From NCBI GenBank assembly GCA_034440615.1, contig JAOTOM010004681.1, positions 288,001 through 352,000 of the forward strand: 64,000 nucleotides of DNA, read 5' to 3'. The notes under the pieces were generated by a model. That model was not told the DNA's origin and searched no databases. It saw only the letters and a list, made by a program, of their open reading frames with translations. The DNA comes from Ashinkailepas kermadecensis (Eukaryota > Arthropoda > Thecostraca > Neolepadidae). Below, in pieces: positions 10,157 to 20,044 of this stretch (position 1 is the stretch's first letter; the number at the start of each line of letters is the position of its first letter). A program made the translations under genes and the position numbers.

Positions 10157-12403
10157 ATGGAAACTCGTGAGGCGACGGAGGTTTGGCTAGTCGGCCAGCC
10201 CAATTGCGATATTCTGGGATGCCGTCTCCCGACGAAGTGCCAGGTGTTGCGGAAGTTTTTTTACCATTGCAAATACCAGAAATTTGGGCGAACAAAAAGT
10301 CTGAACCTATGTCTAGACGCCGTGTTGGTGTTCTGGGACAAGGCCAGAATTCCAACGATGAGGCGTGACAGCGGTTTAAGGAAGATGGAATATTTCCTGA
10401 AGAGATATGATGCTTTGGTGCAGAATCGTCGCAAGCCGCAGGAAAAACATCGTATGGCCGAGGAGATGTTCCAAGATGAGGTGAAGAATGAAATTATAGA
10501 CATTGGACACGCGCAGGCGCTGTCGGTAATGGCCGACAATGAAGACAAAGCGTTCTACATCAGTCAGCGGGAGGATCCAGATGGAAGCAGCATGGGATCA
10601 GCGGACGCGCAGCTTCACAATCAGGAAGTCAAGAAACAGCAGAGGAGAGAAATGGAGAAGACGCGAGGGGAGCAGGAGGACGAACGGAAGAAGCGGGCTA
10701 GGGAGACTGTCGCGCTGGAAGACAGTTCCTCCTCATCGGCTGCGCCGTCTGAGGATGATGAAGACTTCGTCACCATGCCAGTCAGAGGCAGGCCGTCAAC
10801 ATCAAGTGCCCCAGCGAGGAAGCAGCCTAAGAACTACATCGACAAGGTGGTAGCCGTGGCATACGACAGGATGAACGTGTCGTATAGGAACGCAGCGATG
10901 TCATATGCACTGGCCGCCAGATCTCTCGGACACGACCTGAAGGATATTTCTGTGTCACGCTCAACAATGCATCGCACACGTCAGTCACACCGCAAGAGGG
11001 CTGCAGAGGAGTACCAGGCGGAGGAGTTTTGCCCAGGTGAGTCCTTGGTCCTGCACTGGGATGGCAAACTCCTGCCTGACGGAGCAGGGCCGGAACAGGT
11101 GGACCGCATCGCTGTCGTCGTCACGGGCGGTGGACAGGAGAAACTGCTTGGCATCCCCAAAGTGTCAGCTGGCACAGGAGTCGAAATGGCACGCGTCGGG
11201 TTTGAGTTGGTTCAAGAGCACCAGCTGGCTGAAAGGGTCAGGGGCCTCTCCTTCGACACTACCGCTTCAAATACTGGCTGCTATGTAGGAGCGTGCGTGA
11301 AATTCGAGGAACTCTTGGAAAGGGAACTGCTTCACCTCGCCTGCAGGCATCATGTGTACGAGGTCGCTCTCTCCCGCGCCATGAAGTCTGCTATGGGCCC
11401 TTCCACCGGGCCAGACGACAAGCTCTTCGATAAGTTCCAGAGACAGTGCAACTCACTGGACAAGACTGATGTCACCACCGCCAGTGATACTCCATCCGTC
11501 AAAATCGAAGCCAGCGGAACGCTGTCCGCGCTGAAAGCCCGAACGGTGCCGGTGAGCACGGAGGCTCTGGTCCAGGCGCAGCCACGGAACGACTACAAGG
11601 AGCTGCTGCAGCTCGTGCTCCTGTTCCTGGGGGAGACGACGGTGGACGAGATCCCCCTGAAGGGACCAGGAGCGCACCATCATGCGAGGTGGATGGCTAA
11701 GGGCATATACGCGTTGAAGCTGTTCCTGCTGCAGCGGCAGTTCCAGATGACGTCCGACGAACTCAAAGGCATCACGTCCGTCAGCCTCTTCGTGGCGCTG
11801 GTCTACTCGAGAGCATGGGCTCTTGCGTAGCGAGCGGATCTCGCACCACGTGTGGACCTGGAGTTCCTCCAGGACCTGGAGGCACTTGCACGCGAGGGGA
11901 GCTGCAGCTGTGCGCAAACAGCTCTGGAAGCCATGATGCGCCATCTGTGGTATATATCCGAGACTCTGGTCGGGCTGGCACTCTTCGACCAAGCTGTCCC
12001 GCAGTGTGAGAAGGAGTGTATGGTCACCAACCTCGGAAAGCCTGCGAAGAAAAAGGCACTGAAGCGACTCGAAAATAAAAATGTGGGGCCATTCCAGGGA
12101 AAAAACCTGTTGGATTTCGTCACCTCACGGACAACAGTGCTGCTGGAGGCTCTGGACCTGGACGGTAGCTTCCTGAGCACACCAGTCCAGTCGTGGGAAG
12201 AAAACGACGCGTACAAGGCGGGCAAGCAGCGCGTGTCACGGCTTGCGGTCGTCAACGACCACGCGGAACGAGCGATCGCCTTGATCAAGGAGTTCAACAA
12301 CGCCCTGACAACGACAGAAGAGCAGCGGCAGTTCCTGCTGAAGGCAGTGCATGGGAATAGAAAGCTGATCCAAAAGAAAACAAAAAAGGAAATGATGATC
12401 TGA
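10157..12403 (+). pseudogene. hAT-like transposase-type protein, DTTASNTG family, one in-frame TAG
   Basis: One continuous frame of about 748 codons from ATG 10,157 to TGA 12,401, broken only by TAG at 11,828-11,830. The N-terminal about 100 residues are Cys-containing and basic (LPTKCQVLRKFFYHC, KARIPTMRR). A charged, Ser-rich linker follows, then a conserved core with LHWDGKLL, FDTTASNTG, LACRHHVYEV, GAHHHARWM and, after the stop, NDHAERAIALIKEFN. I recognise this as a family common in arthropod genomes and usually annotated as uncharacterised. The order Asp, DxxxSN, C-x2-H, RW, Glu matches that of hAT transposases, so I infer a divergent RNase H-fold transposase; no search was run. The stop removes the last Glu-containing region. 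Duplicated promoter repeats lie just upstream and an AATAAA at about 12,614 downstream. Confidence 0.6.
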
Positions 12404-12695
12404 GCGACTAGTGTAACACCTACATACAGGTCGGTTAGTTGACGCTTTGTCTGAAGGACCCGGTGTGTGAATCTTATTATTGCCGAGTGACCGCCGATCC
12501 CTGCCGCGCGATATGTACCCATTTCTGAAATATGCCAACTTGCGGGACCCCTATATCTTGAACAAACCGTCCAGTTCTTTCAGTGTGGTGGTTTCTTGCA
12601 TAAACGAATGCGGCAATAAATGTGGATCGAATGAAATATGGATATTGGTATGGTAGGACAGCCTACTGCTGGAGCTTGGCTCTGTTCAGTTTAAG
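12404..12695. other. Spacer after the DTTASNTG gene
   Basis: Probable 3' untranslated region with AATAAA near 12,614. No other feature is seen. Confidence 0.4.
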
Positions 12696-13538
12696 TCTCT
12701 TCAAGGCTTACAAGACGAGTTGCTGGTGCACAACCGCAGTTTGGAGACCCTTGATGTGGGAGGTGATTAGCGGGGTTAGAAACACACCATACTTGTCTTG
12801 TCCAAGCTGCCGACAGCTATCCGTCTGGAGTGGGCCCGTGATGGGTCTTGCAGGGAAACTGATTTGGAGTGGCTCATGACATTTCTGAGCAGGGAGATCC
12901 ACCGGCGGGAGCTGTCCGGTGCATACGATGGCTTGGGCGGAGCTGCAGAATCTGGTGACCGCCAGCATGGGGGCGGCACCCATCACCAGGGAGCCGGCTC
13001 TCACCAGGGAGCCAGTTCTCACCAGGGAGCCGGCTCTCACCAGGGAACCGGCTCTCACCAGGGAGCCAGTTCTCACGAGGGAGCTGGCAGTTGCCATCAA
13101 GGAGCGAGCGGCCGCAGTCTGCAGCAGAGGAGCAGCAGGCGACAGGACCGTAGGAGCTTCCAGAGCAGAGGAGCCTCTGCAGCAGCTCTTCAGTCGATCT
13201 CTCATCCAGTCTGCAGCTTCTGCCAGAAGCCTCACCGGATAGATAAGTGTGACGTTTTGTTACGCTTGCCAGTTCGTGAGCGTATGAGGAAAATTAGGCT
13301 TGCTGGCCTGTGCTTTCTGTGCCGGAAGAAGGGCCACCAGGCTAGAAGCTGCTATACGGGTGGGCAATGCGAGTCCTGTCATGGTAACCACAACGCGTTG
13401 TGTTGCTATAAGCAGCAAGCCGGCGATGTTGTAAGCGCGGGGATTGCTAAGCCTCAGCGAATGTCCGGCACTGATCGGTGTGCTGATGAGTCTCATCCTC
13501 AGGCTTACCTGTCGTGCAACGGTGGTGATAAACGGTGA
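12696..13538 (+). pseudogene. BEL/Pao retrotransposon gag fragment
   Basis: The frame starts with a DUF1759-like C-terminal part (LQGLQDELLVHNRSLETL, then LSKLPTAIRLEWARD and a D-x2-WLMTFLSREIHRRE helix). A Gly/Ser/His/Gln repeat (SHQGAGSHQG type, about 12,977-13,100) follows. Next come zinc knuckles CSFCQKPHRIDKC, CFLCRKKGHQARSC and CESCHGNHNALC. This order is that of BEL/Pao gag, which packages the RNA. Two in-frame TAG codons (12,768 and 12,777) break the first part. The simple repeat between the domains is a local expansion of a 15- to 30-bp unit. No matching protease, RT or LTR was recognised nearby, so it is an isolated remnant. Confidence 0.75.
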
Positions 13539-14376
13539 ATTGTTCTGCCAACTGCCAGTGTTGTGGTCCATGGTGTGGATGGGCCAGTGTCTGCCACGTG
13601 ACTGTTTGACAGTGGCTCTGGCCGGAGTTACGTGTCCGAGGCCTCGGTGAGGAGTGTCAGCGGAAAGTGGTACCATTGGAGGTGGTGTGTACCATACCAG
13701 TGGACCCATTCGGAACGTACCACTGAAACAACATTGCTGGAACTGACTGTGCGGCGTCAGCCAGTGCAACAGTCGGGGGCTTACCATTGATGTAGCTTAA
13801 GACGATGTTCACCTTCAGAATTGAGCCTAGTTCATGCATTGCTGTCCGGAATCCTCGCAGAAACGGGCTTGATGAAGTCGTTCCATTGTCTGAAAAAGGA
13901 ATAGTAGGATTAATTGCAAGGGATGGAATGACATGCTATTCGTATCTGGAGTGTTCCAGACAATTTCCATCGGGCGATTTCATTACTTTGACCAAATAAC
14001 GAATAACTGCACCACTTGAGGCCTAGAAAGTAGAACTGATCAGATGAATCAGTCAAATTACCTTTATAATTTAGGTCCCGTGCGGTCACAACCATCAGAG
14101 CTGGAATATGGTGTCCCCTCATGTCGCATGTAAATGCGGCTCGCTCAGCACCAATTTCGTCAGGCATCTGCACCTCGAAGCCGTCTCGCAGGCTAGCCAC
14201 GTGACCAAATTTTCCGCTGCCGCCGCGACGGTAGAACGACAAGAGCGACGCCAGACGCCTCTGAATGCTAGACAAATGGTGATAGAGCGGGCAGACTCAC
14301 ATTGGGGCATCAGGGGCTGACTGAGCTCAAGTATAATACCGACGTCCGGCCAGATGGCATAATAGGATGGTCAGGT

Positions 14377-14379
<3 letters not shown>
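13539..14379. other. Gap with no recognised gene
   Basis: Open frames exist on both strands, including 14,275-13,910 on minus, but none shows a motif I can name. It may hold decayed BEL/Pao pol. Confidence 0.4.

Positions 14380-14456
<77 letters not shown>
14380..14456. repeat. (TG)n microsatellite
   Basis: An almost pure run of about 38 TG dinucleotides. Confidence 0.97.
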
Positions 14457-14459
<3 letters not shown>

Positions 14460-14771
14460 CTGTACGTGGAAGGCAGACGCTCCCCGATTATTAAAGACTG
14501 AATGATGCGGCCCCGTGTGTTAGCGTCTGAGCAGACTCAAACGATGAGCGTTGCAATCGCCCAGGAGTAACTGATACAGGAGAGGACGCTCGGTAACCAG
14601 CTGCTTCAGCTCTACAGTGGGGAATGTAACTTCCGGTGACAGGTGCGGGAAGCACCAGCTCACACGGCGGTAGCCCGCTGGTCGGCAGAGGAATACAGTC
14701 TGACCAGAGCATCAGTTAGATACGGAGCTTCTGCGTTACAGTGACACGGTGGCAGCGGTGCAATTTTGAAC

Positions 14772-15275
14772 ATGGAGCCAGTGAAGATAGCTATCAGTGA
14801 CTTTCCGTTGTACGACGGCTCTCACGAACCGGACGATTTCTTCAAGCAGTGCTCGCGTCTCGCATCGCTTGGCGGCTTATCTGGGGATCGTCTGTGCTGC
14901 GTGATAGCCTCGAATTGCAGGGGAACGGTCCTGACAGTCATGAACTACCTCCAGGTAGTTGGAAGGAGAAGAAACTCTTTCCCGGACAACGACCAATTCC
15001 GTACTCGATGCACATTTTGGGGAAGCCGTGGCGTGGAGAGCGCTGTACAAGCTCTGGCTACGTGCACGAAGGGCACCATGACGGTGCAGGAATATGCCTT
15101 GAAGATTAAACAGCTGGTGCGGCAGGCGTGTCCAGAGTTTTTCGCTTACGACGGCCGCATTAAGAAGGCATGTACGCCGTCGTAACAAGCGGCCTTGTAC
15201 CGGCATTTCTTGGCTGGCGTGTCGGCGGACGAAAAACGCCCTCTCTCACGTCTGTCAGCTATAACGTACATGTGA
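14772..15275 (+). pseudogene. Ty3/gypsy-like gag fragment
   Basis: From ATG 14,772 the frame encodes a retrotransposon gag capsid-like domain: a start with FPLYDGSHEPDDFFKQCSRL, then TKGTMTVQEYALKIKQLVRQ. A TAA at 15,183 interrupts it. The same frame continues for about 30 codons with AALYRHFLAGVSADEKRPLS, which also belongs to the domain. The upstream 280 bp (from about 14,490) end with TGACACGGTGGCAGCGG just before the ATG and could be LTR and leader, but no second LTR was found. No pol follows. Confidence 0.65.
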
Positions 15276-17620
15276 GTGACAGAGCTGACGAGAGAAGTCT
15301 CTGCAGAGCGATGAAACCAATGCGGTGATCGGTCGTCGAATCCGATCGGCCAGGGCGGAGCCAAGGAAACGAGTTCAGTTCGAGTGTAGAGACTATAGGA
15401 GCAGTGGACAGCCAGGGTCTTCGGAGGATTCCGATGAACCGAACAGCTCCCGTGACCAGCGTTGGAAAAATGGCCGTTTTTGGACATTTGCCTGTCCAAA
15501 GAATTATACACTCCCAAAAAATTCCACTCCTTGCATTGCCAAATATCAGATGAAGAGCATAACAAGCAATCCCAGCTAGTTCTGCCAGCATCAAATGGTG
15601 ATAATTGTGAACATAGTCTGAGTAACATGTTATCTGTTCATATATGTTCAGCATATTCATGTGAGCAGCATGTACCATGGGCTATATTGTGACCTATGGC
15701 TAGTAGTGATGAGATCCACTGTAGTTCTAGTAATCATCTTGTATAACCATTTGGGCCCTTGACACAACTTGGCCATATCATTGGGATTAATGCACATTTG
15801 TTATTTCAGGTGATCATCAGACCTACAGAAACATTCAAAGAGAATGCATGGAGCAGAACAGAAGATAAGATGCCCATGAGATTTGAAGAATGGCAACTTA
15901 CCAGCATACAGAATGGAGGCCAAAGTTGTGATTCCCATGCGGCCTTAACAACATTGAATGTTTAATAAAATGGTGCAAGTCACGTGTATACAATGTCATT
16001 GTTATGTCTGGCACATGTGAATAAATAAACATCCATGCCTTCATTTGTACATTTTCCATTCATGAAAAATGCTCTGACCAGAAGAAAAGTGCTCAGAAGA
16101 ATAAAAGGCCAGAACCAGAAAGCAAACTAGAGTAGTCCATACACAAATGTGATTAAAGAGACATGGAGGGAATACATTTATTTATACCTTGGTAGGTGCA
16201 AGCCATGCTTGGCCACTGCATTTTTTTTTTTAGAAAGTGGGAGGGCAAACAAACATGGTACCTACTCAGTGTGGGATGGAGACTGAAGTGATCATTTGCA
16301 GAGAAACTGAGTGGTCGCATCGCCGTAATCACGTTAAAATACATCGTATTCCAAAAATTCACAGAATCAAATCAAAACAAAAATCAAAAAGAATAGAAAA
16401 TCAAAGGAAAAAGTAGTGCCTAGGTGCCTACCTACCTACATCCGTGCAATATATCCGTACATCCGTGCAATGTATCCATAGGTAAGGCATCGTGCTTTGA
16501 TCATGACTGACCCTTACAAACCAACGGCAATGAGAGGCATTCAATTTCAATAACTCAATCGAGCCTAATTGCTTACGTCTGCCGACACTACACCACAGCA
16601 GTTAGTACTCTCACTCCCTGCCTCCCGGTACATTAATTATCCAAATGCCTATATCCCAACACGAAAGCACAGCACAAGTTACATTTACCACAAAATAGCA
16701 TCTCTGGGCTTCCAAATTCAAAGCACGAAGTAATCCCTTCTCAAATGAAGGACGCCTCCATGCGTCCCACGGCTACTAAAGGGAAACTACCACTCCCCGA
16801 CTCGGCTTAGAAATGTACAAGCTCTTGGACGGGGGAGAATCATGGCTCTACAGCTGCCACTCTTTCGGGAGCTTTTTAAACCGCTGCGAAGAAAGACAAT
16901 GAATACTTTAATTTGTAATGCTTCTTGAAAGATTGGGATGTGCTGCATCAACTGACGAACTATAAAATGTTTATTTATCAAATTTGAATCAATCCTATGC
17001 CATATACACAAAAGATATTAACTGAAATTTGCGTGTGAAAATTGTCCACAACTGTCCAAAACGTTCTCCAAACCTGCTAAGACTTTGTGACAAAATAGAC
17101 AACCAAACAACCAGAAATTTCAGTGTCTTTCGTTTTTACGGCATGCATTGGTTCAGAACGCCACGTATTTGTGACACAAATACTGTTTATGCCACTCGGA
17201 CACGGAGAATCTCACAGACATCCCCCCAAAAAAATTGACTGTGAATTTAATCCGATTAGTCTACATATATTTTGTCTAAATAATAATTGATAACGAGTAT
17301 TATTTCTTTAATTTTTTTCCTGGATTGGTTTTATCAGATTTCAATTTTGAGCCTTTTTGTAGGTCATAGTTACTCACTGTGATGTGCTAATTGCTCCATA
17401 GTTTACGGCGCCCTCTCTGCCCTTGATCGTGTTCCGTCGTGTGTGGTATTTCCGGTGTTTCGGTATCGTGAGGTGAGGTCGTTTCCGATTGTTTCTTTTT
17501 GTCCGGTTGCGAATTGCAAGAAAATCGGGTGCTAGGTACTGGTGTGACAGTTGGGGTAGTGACCATGTTGTGTTCCCTGTGAGCATTGTAAATTCAAGTT
17601 ATTCTCGTTAGTCTGCCTGG
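15276..17620. other. AT-rich gap with a dispersed repeat
   Basis: No coding region recognised. The part at 16,275-16,370 is a paralogue of 18,970-19,027 joined to 20,041-20,070, and gives the uninterrupted version of the site where the piggyBac-like MITE entered. Related but more diverged copies are near 20,365-20,440 and 34,140-34,210. Confidence 0.6.
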
Positions 17621-17790
17621 CAGTGATACATTATCCGTAAAATAGGGCGGTATATACCACTTTCTGAACACTGAATTCACATCCTTCCCAACTGAGAATC
17701 GACTTTGTGCTTCATGGTGAGTAGTTATGAAGTCTTCATATATATTTGTAATACTATCTTGTTGATAAGTATCATGTGGGCAAACACATT
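17621..17790. mobile_element. Left part of a hAT-type non-autonomous element
   Basis: It starts CAGTGATACATTATCCG and matches the left 160 bp of the element at 25,996-26,475 through a shared run ending in AAGTATCATGT. The right end was not found; the following DNA belongs to a foldback structure, so this copy is truncated or invaded. Confidence 0.6.
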
Positions 17791-17794
17791 TTCG

Positions 17795-18695
17795 GGAGAT
17801 TCTGGTTTTCCAGCTAGGTTAGTTTAGATTTATATTATGCTACGTTATTGTTATCTGCCATTCTTACACTGCATATTGTTACAGCATATACTGGAGAACA
17901 CTTCCATGTTCTGCTTATGGTCAAGAGTTCAAAAATTACATATGAATAGATTAAATAATTTTTATTTCAAATAACACCTAACACAATCTAGATTAAGAAC
18001 GTAGCATAATATATAACATATGTTATATCATAATATAATCTGACTTAACCTAACCGAAAACCAGAATCATCCAAAACAAATTCTTTGTAACAATATATGT
18101 AACAATATATAAAAATAAAATAATACAGCAATGCAAGGAACTTCCAGCCTTGGCTGTGGACATGTCGGGTTGCGAGTATTCATTCTCAGAAATAAATGTC
18201 TGTTAGTTATTAGGGCTTCAGGCCGCATCGACTACATCGGTCATGTAGCGCCCACAAATAAATGAGAAACATCAGAAATAAATGTTGAATGAAGTCGGAA
18301 ACATAAGGTTTTTGATGTCGAAGAGCATTAAATCAAGTGCATGAAGTGTTCAATGTCTTCTTCTTCTTTTAATTTTCTTATATTATATATAATATGTAAT
18401 TATTTATCATAGTAAAATTATGTATCATACGTAATTGAACTCGACCATAAGCAGAACACGGCCAACTTTCACGTCCTCCTTTCCGGTCACACTGTATGTA
18501 TCTGCATAGGCAAGTTTAGTAATAATACCTACTAAACTTCCAAGGATGTGTTGGTTCTCTAGTATATGCAGTAACAATACGCAGTGTAAGAATGGCAGAT
18601 AACATTGCATAATGTAAAATATATTATATCATATCATAATATAATCTCACCTAACCTAGCCGGAAAACCAGAATCATCCCAAACAAATTTTTCGG
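17795..18695. repeat. Foldback element with direct repeats inside
   Basis: The left arm (about 17,795-17,940) and the right arm (about 18,435-18,690) are inverted copies. Both contain ATTCTGGTTTTCC, a GGTTAG-type stretch, TATCTGCCATTCTTACACTG and TGTTCTGCTTATGGTC. The right arm has extra internal sequence. The spacer contains a block (18,139-18,360) that recurs in direct orientation at 18,741-18,870. A third copy of the terminal motif is at about 33,905-33,960. Confidence 0.7.
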
Positions 18696-18740
18696 CCATG
18701 AAGTCATCAAATATATTAAAGAAAAAATAATACAGCATCA

Positions 18741-18942
18741 AAAGGAACTTCCGGCCTTGGCTGCGGATACGTGGGGTTGCGAGCATTCATTCTCGGAAAT
18801 AAATGTTGAATTAAGGCAGAAACATAAGGTTTTTGATGTCAAAGTATTAAATCTAGTGCATGAAGTGTTGATTTTTTTCTTTATCACGTCTGTGACACAC
18901 CAGGTATGGATAATTATGAGATGTGCTATATTTTCAGAGTGA
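18741..18942 (+). pseudogene. Possible hAT dimerisation-domain remnant
   Basis: A short plus-strand frame reads AADTWGCEHSFSEINVELRQ, reminiscent of the C-terminal CE-x2-FS-x-N signature of hAT transposases. The same DNA block occurs with indels at 18,139-18,360. It is too short and isolated for certainty and could be chance. Confidence 0.25.
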
Positions 18943-19027
18943 AGATTATGATTGTGTATTTGTTTGCCAACTGAAAAGTAATCATGTGCAGAGAAAATGA
19001 GTGGTCGCAACATCATTTTCACCTTAA

Positions 19028-20040
19028 CACTCGCACGTCCGGCGGTCCGCGCCAATTTCGCATGTCCGGAGGGGGGGGGGCAGATGTCTGCCCCCCCCCC
19101 TAAGATCTCGAGAACTATGCTAGGTAGCGACAAACGGAAAACGGCTTTGGATAGCTGGTGACAAGCTCTATCGCAAGTATTTCGGTCATTTTCTCGCTCA
19201 GGTCAATATTTAGGTCGCTGGTTCATCATATGTCAAATTCGACCAGATCGGGTGGGACCCTCAGATATTGGCACATATCTCAGGACCTGTAACAGATAGA
19301 AACAAACTGCAAATGCTATTCGACAGCCCTTGAAATGTGCTATCGACATACGCTGTGTAATTTAAGGTCAGGTCAACAGATGGGTCACCGAAACAATGAC
19401 CTCATGTCAACGTCATGTGGTAGAGTAGGGAGGTCATGTAATATATCAATCGACACGTCTTGGCGATACAAGCACAATGACGGTAATTTCAGCCTTCTAG
19501 CTCAATGCATTGCGATATAATGCGCAGAAATGTGCTAGTGATTTCAGGTGACCTCAGCTGACCTTGGTGGGGCCACTGAGCAAAAATGTCAGCGATAGCA
19601 TTGCGAATAGCTTCCAACTACACGCCATAACGGTTGGAGGTCATTCCGAGAGCAAATATGTAACCAGGAACCATTTGTATATTTTTCCATAGGCCTATAA
19701 TGGGTAAGCCATGGCCACGACATGAACTCAGGTCAACGCTACGAAAAAACGTGAGATACATGTTATAGAGCCTGATAAGATCATGACGTGATATAAGTTT
19801 GAAATCAATCGCCCAATTATTGTGGGAGTGATGCCACCTAGAACTCGGAGGGACGTTAGGTCACTTCGCCTGACCTGGTGACCTGACTTGAGATGACCCA
19901 GGGTCAAAAATGTATGAGGATATGCGGAAAAGACCACTGAGCAGCCATGCGCGGTTTGGCCTTGCTAACCCGATTAGTATGGCGGCAAAGTAGGAAAAAC
20001 CGCAGGGGGGCAGATATCTGCCCCCCCGGACGTGCGCGGG
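19028..20040. mobile_element. piggyBac-like MITE, 1,013 bp
   Basis: It is bounded by TTAA at 19,024-19,027 and 20,041-20,044. The ends are inverted: CACTCGCACGTCCGG at the left and CCCGCGCACGTCCGG on the opposite strand at the right. TTAA target sites with CCC termini are the piggyBac signature. Just inside each end is a palindrome of a G run, CAGATxTCTG and a C run (19,071-19,100 and 20,005-20,027). The interior is non-coding and holds many GGTCA/TGACC half-sites. A paralogous empty site at 16,334 (single TTAA in matching flanks) supports the borders. Confidence 0.85.
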
Positions 20041-20044
20041 TTAA

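Noticed and set aside
11828..11830. TAG as a selenocysteine or programmed readthrough codon
   Set aside because: No supporting structure or context recognised; simplest reading is a nonsense mutation in a mobile gene.
13910..14275. Minus-strand 121-codon frame after the BEL gag
   Set aside because: Looked for BEL pol motifs on both strands; none convincing.
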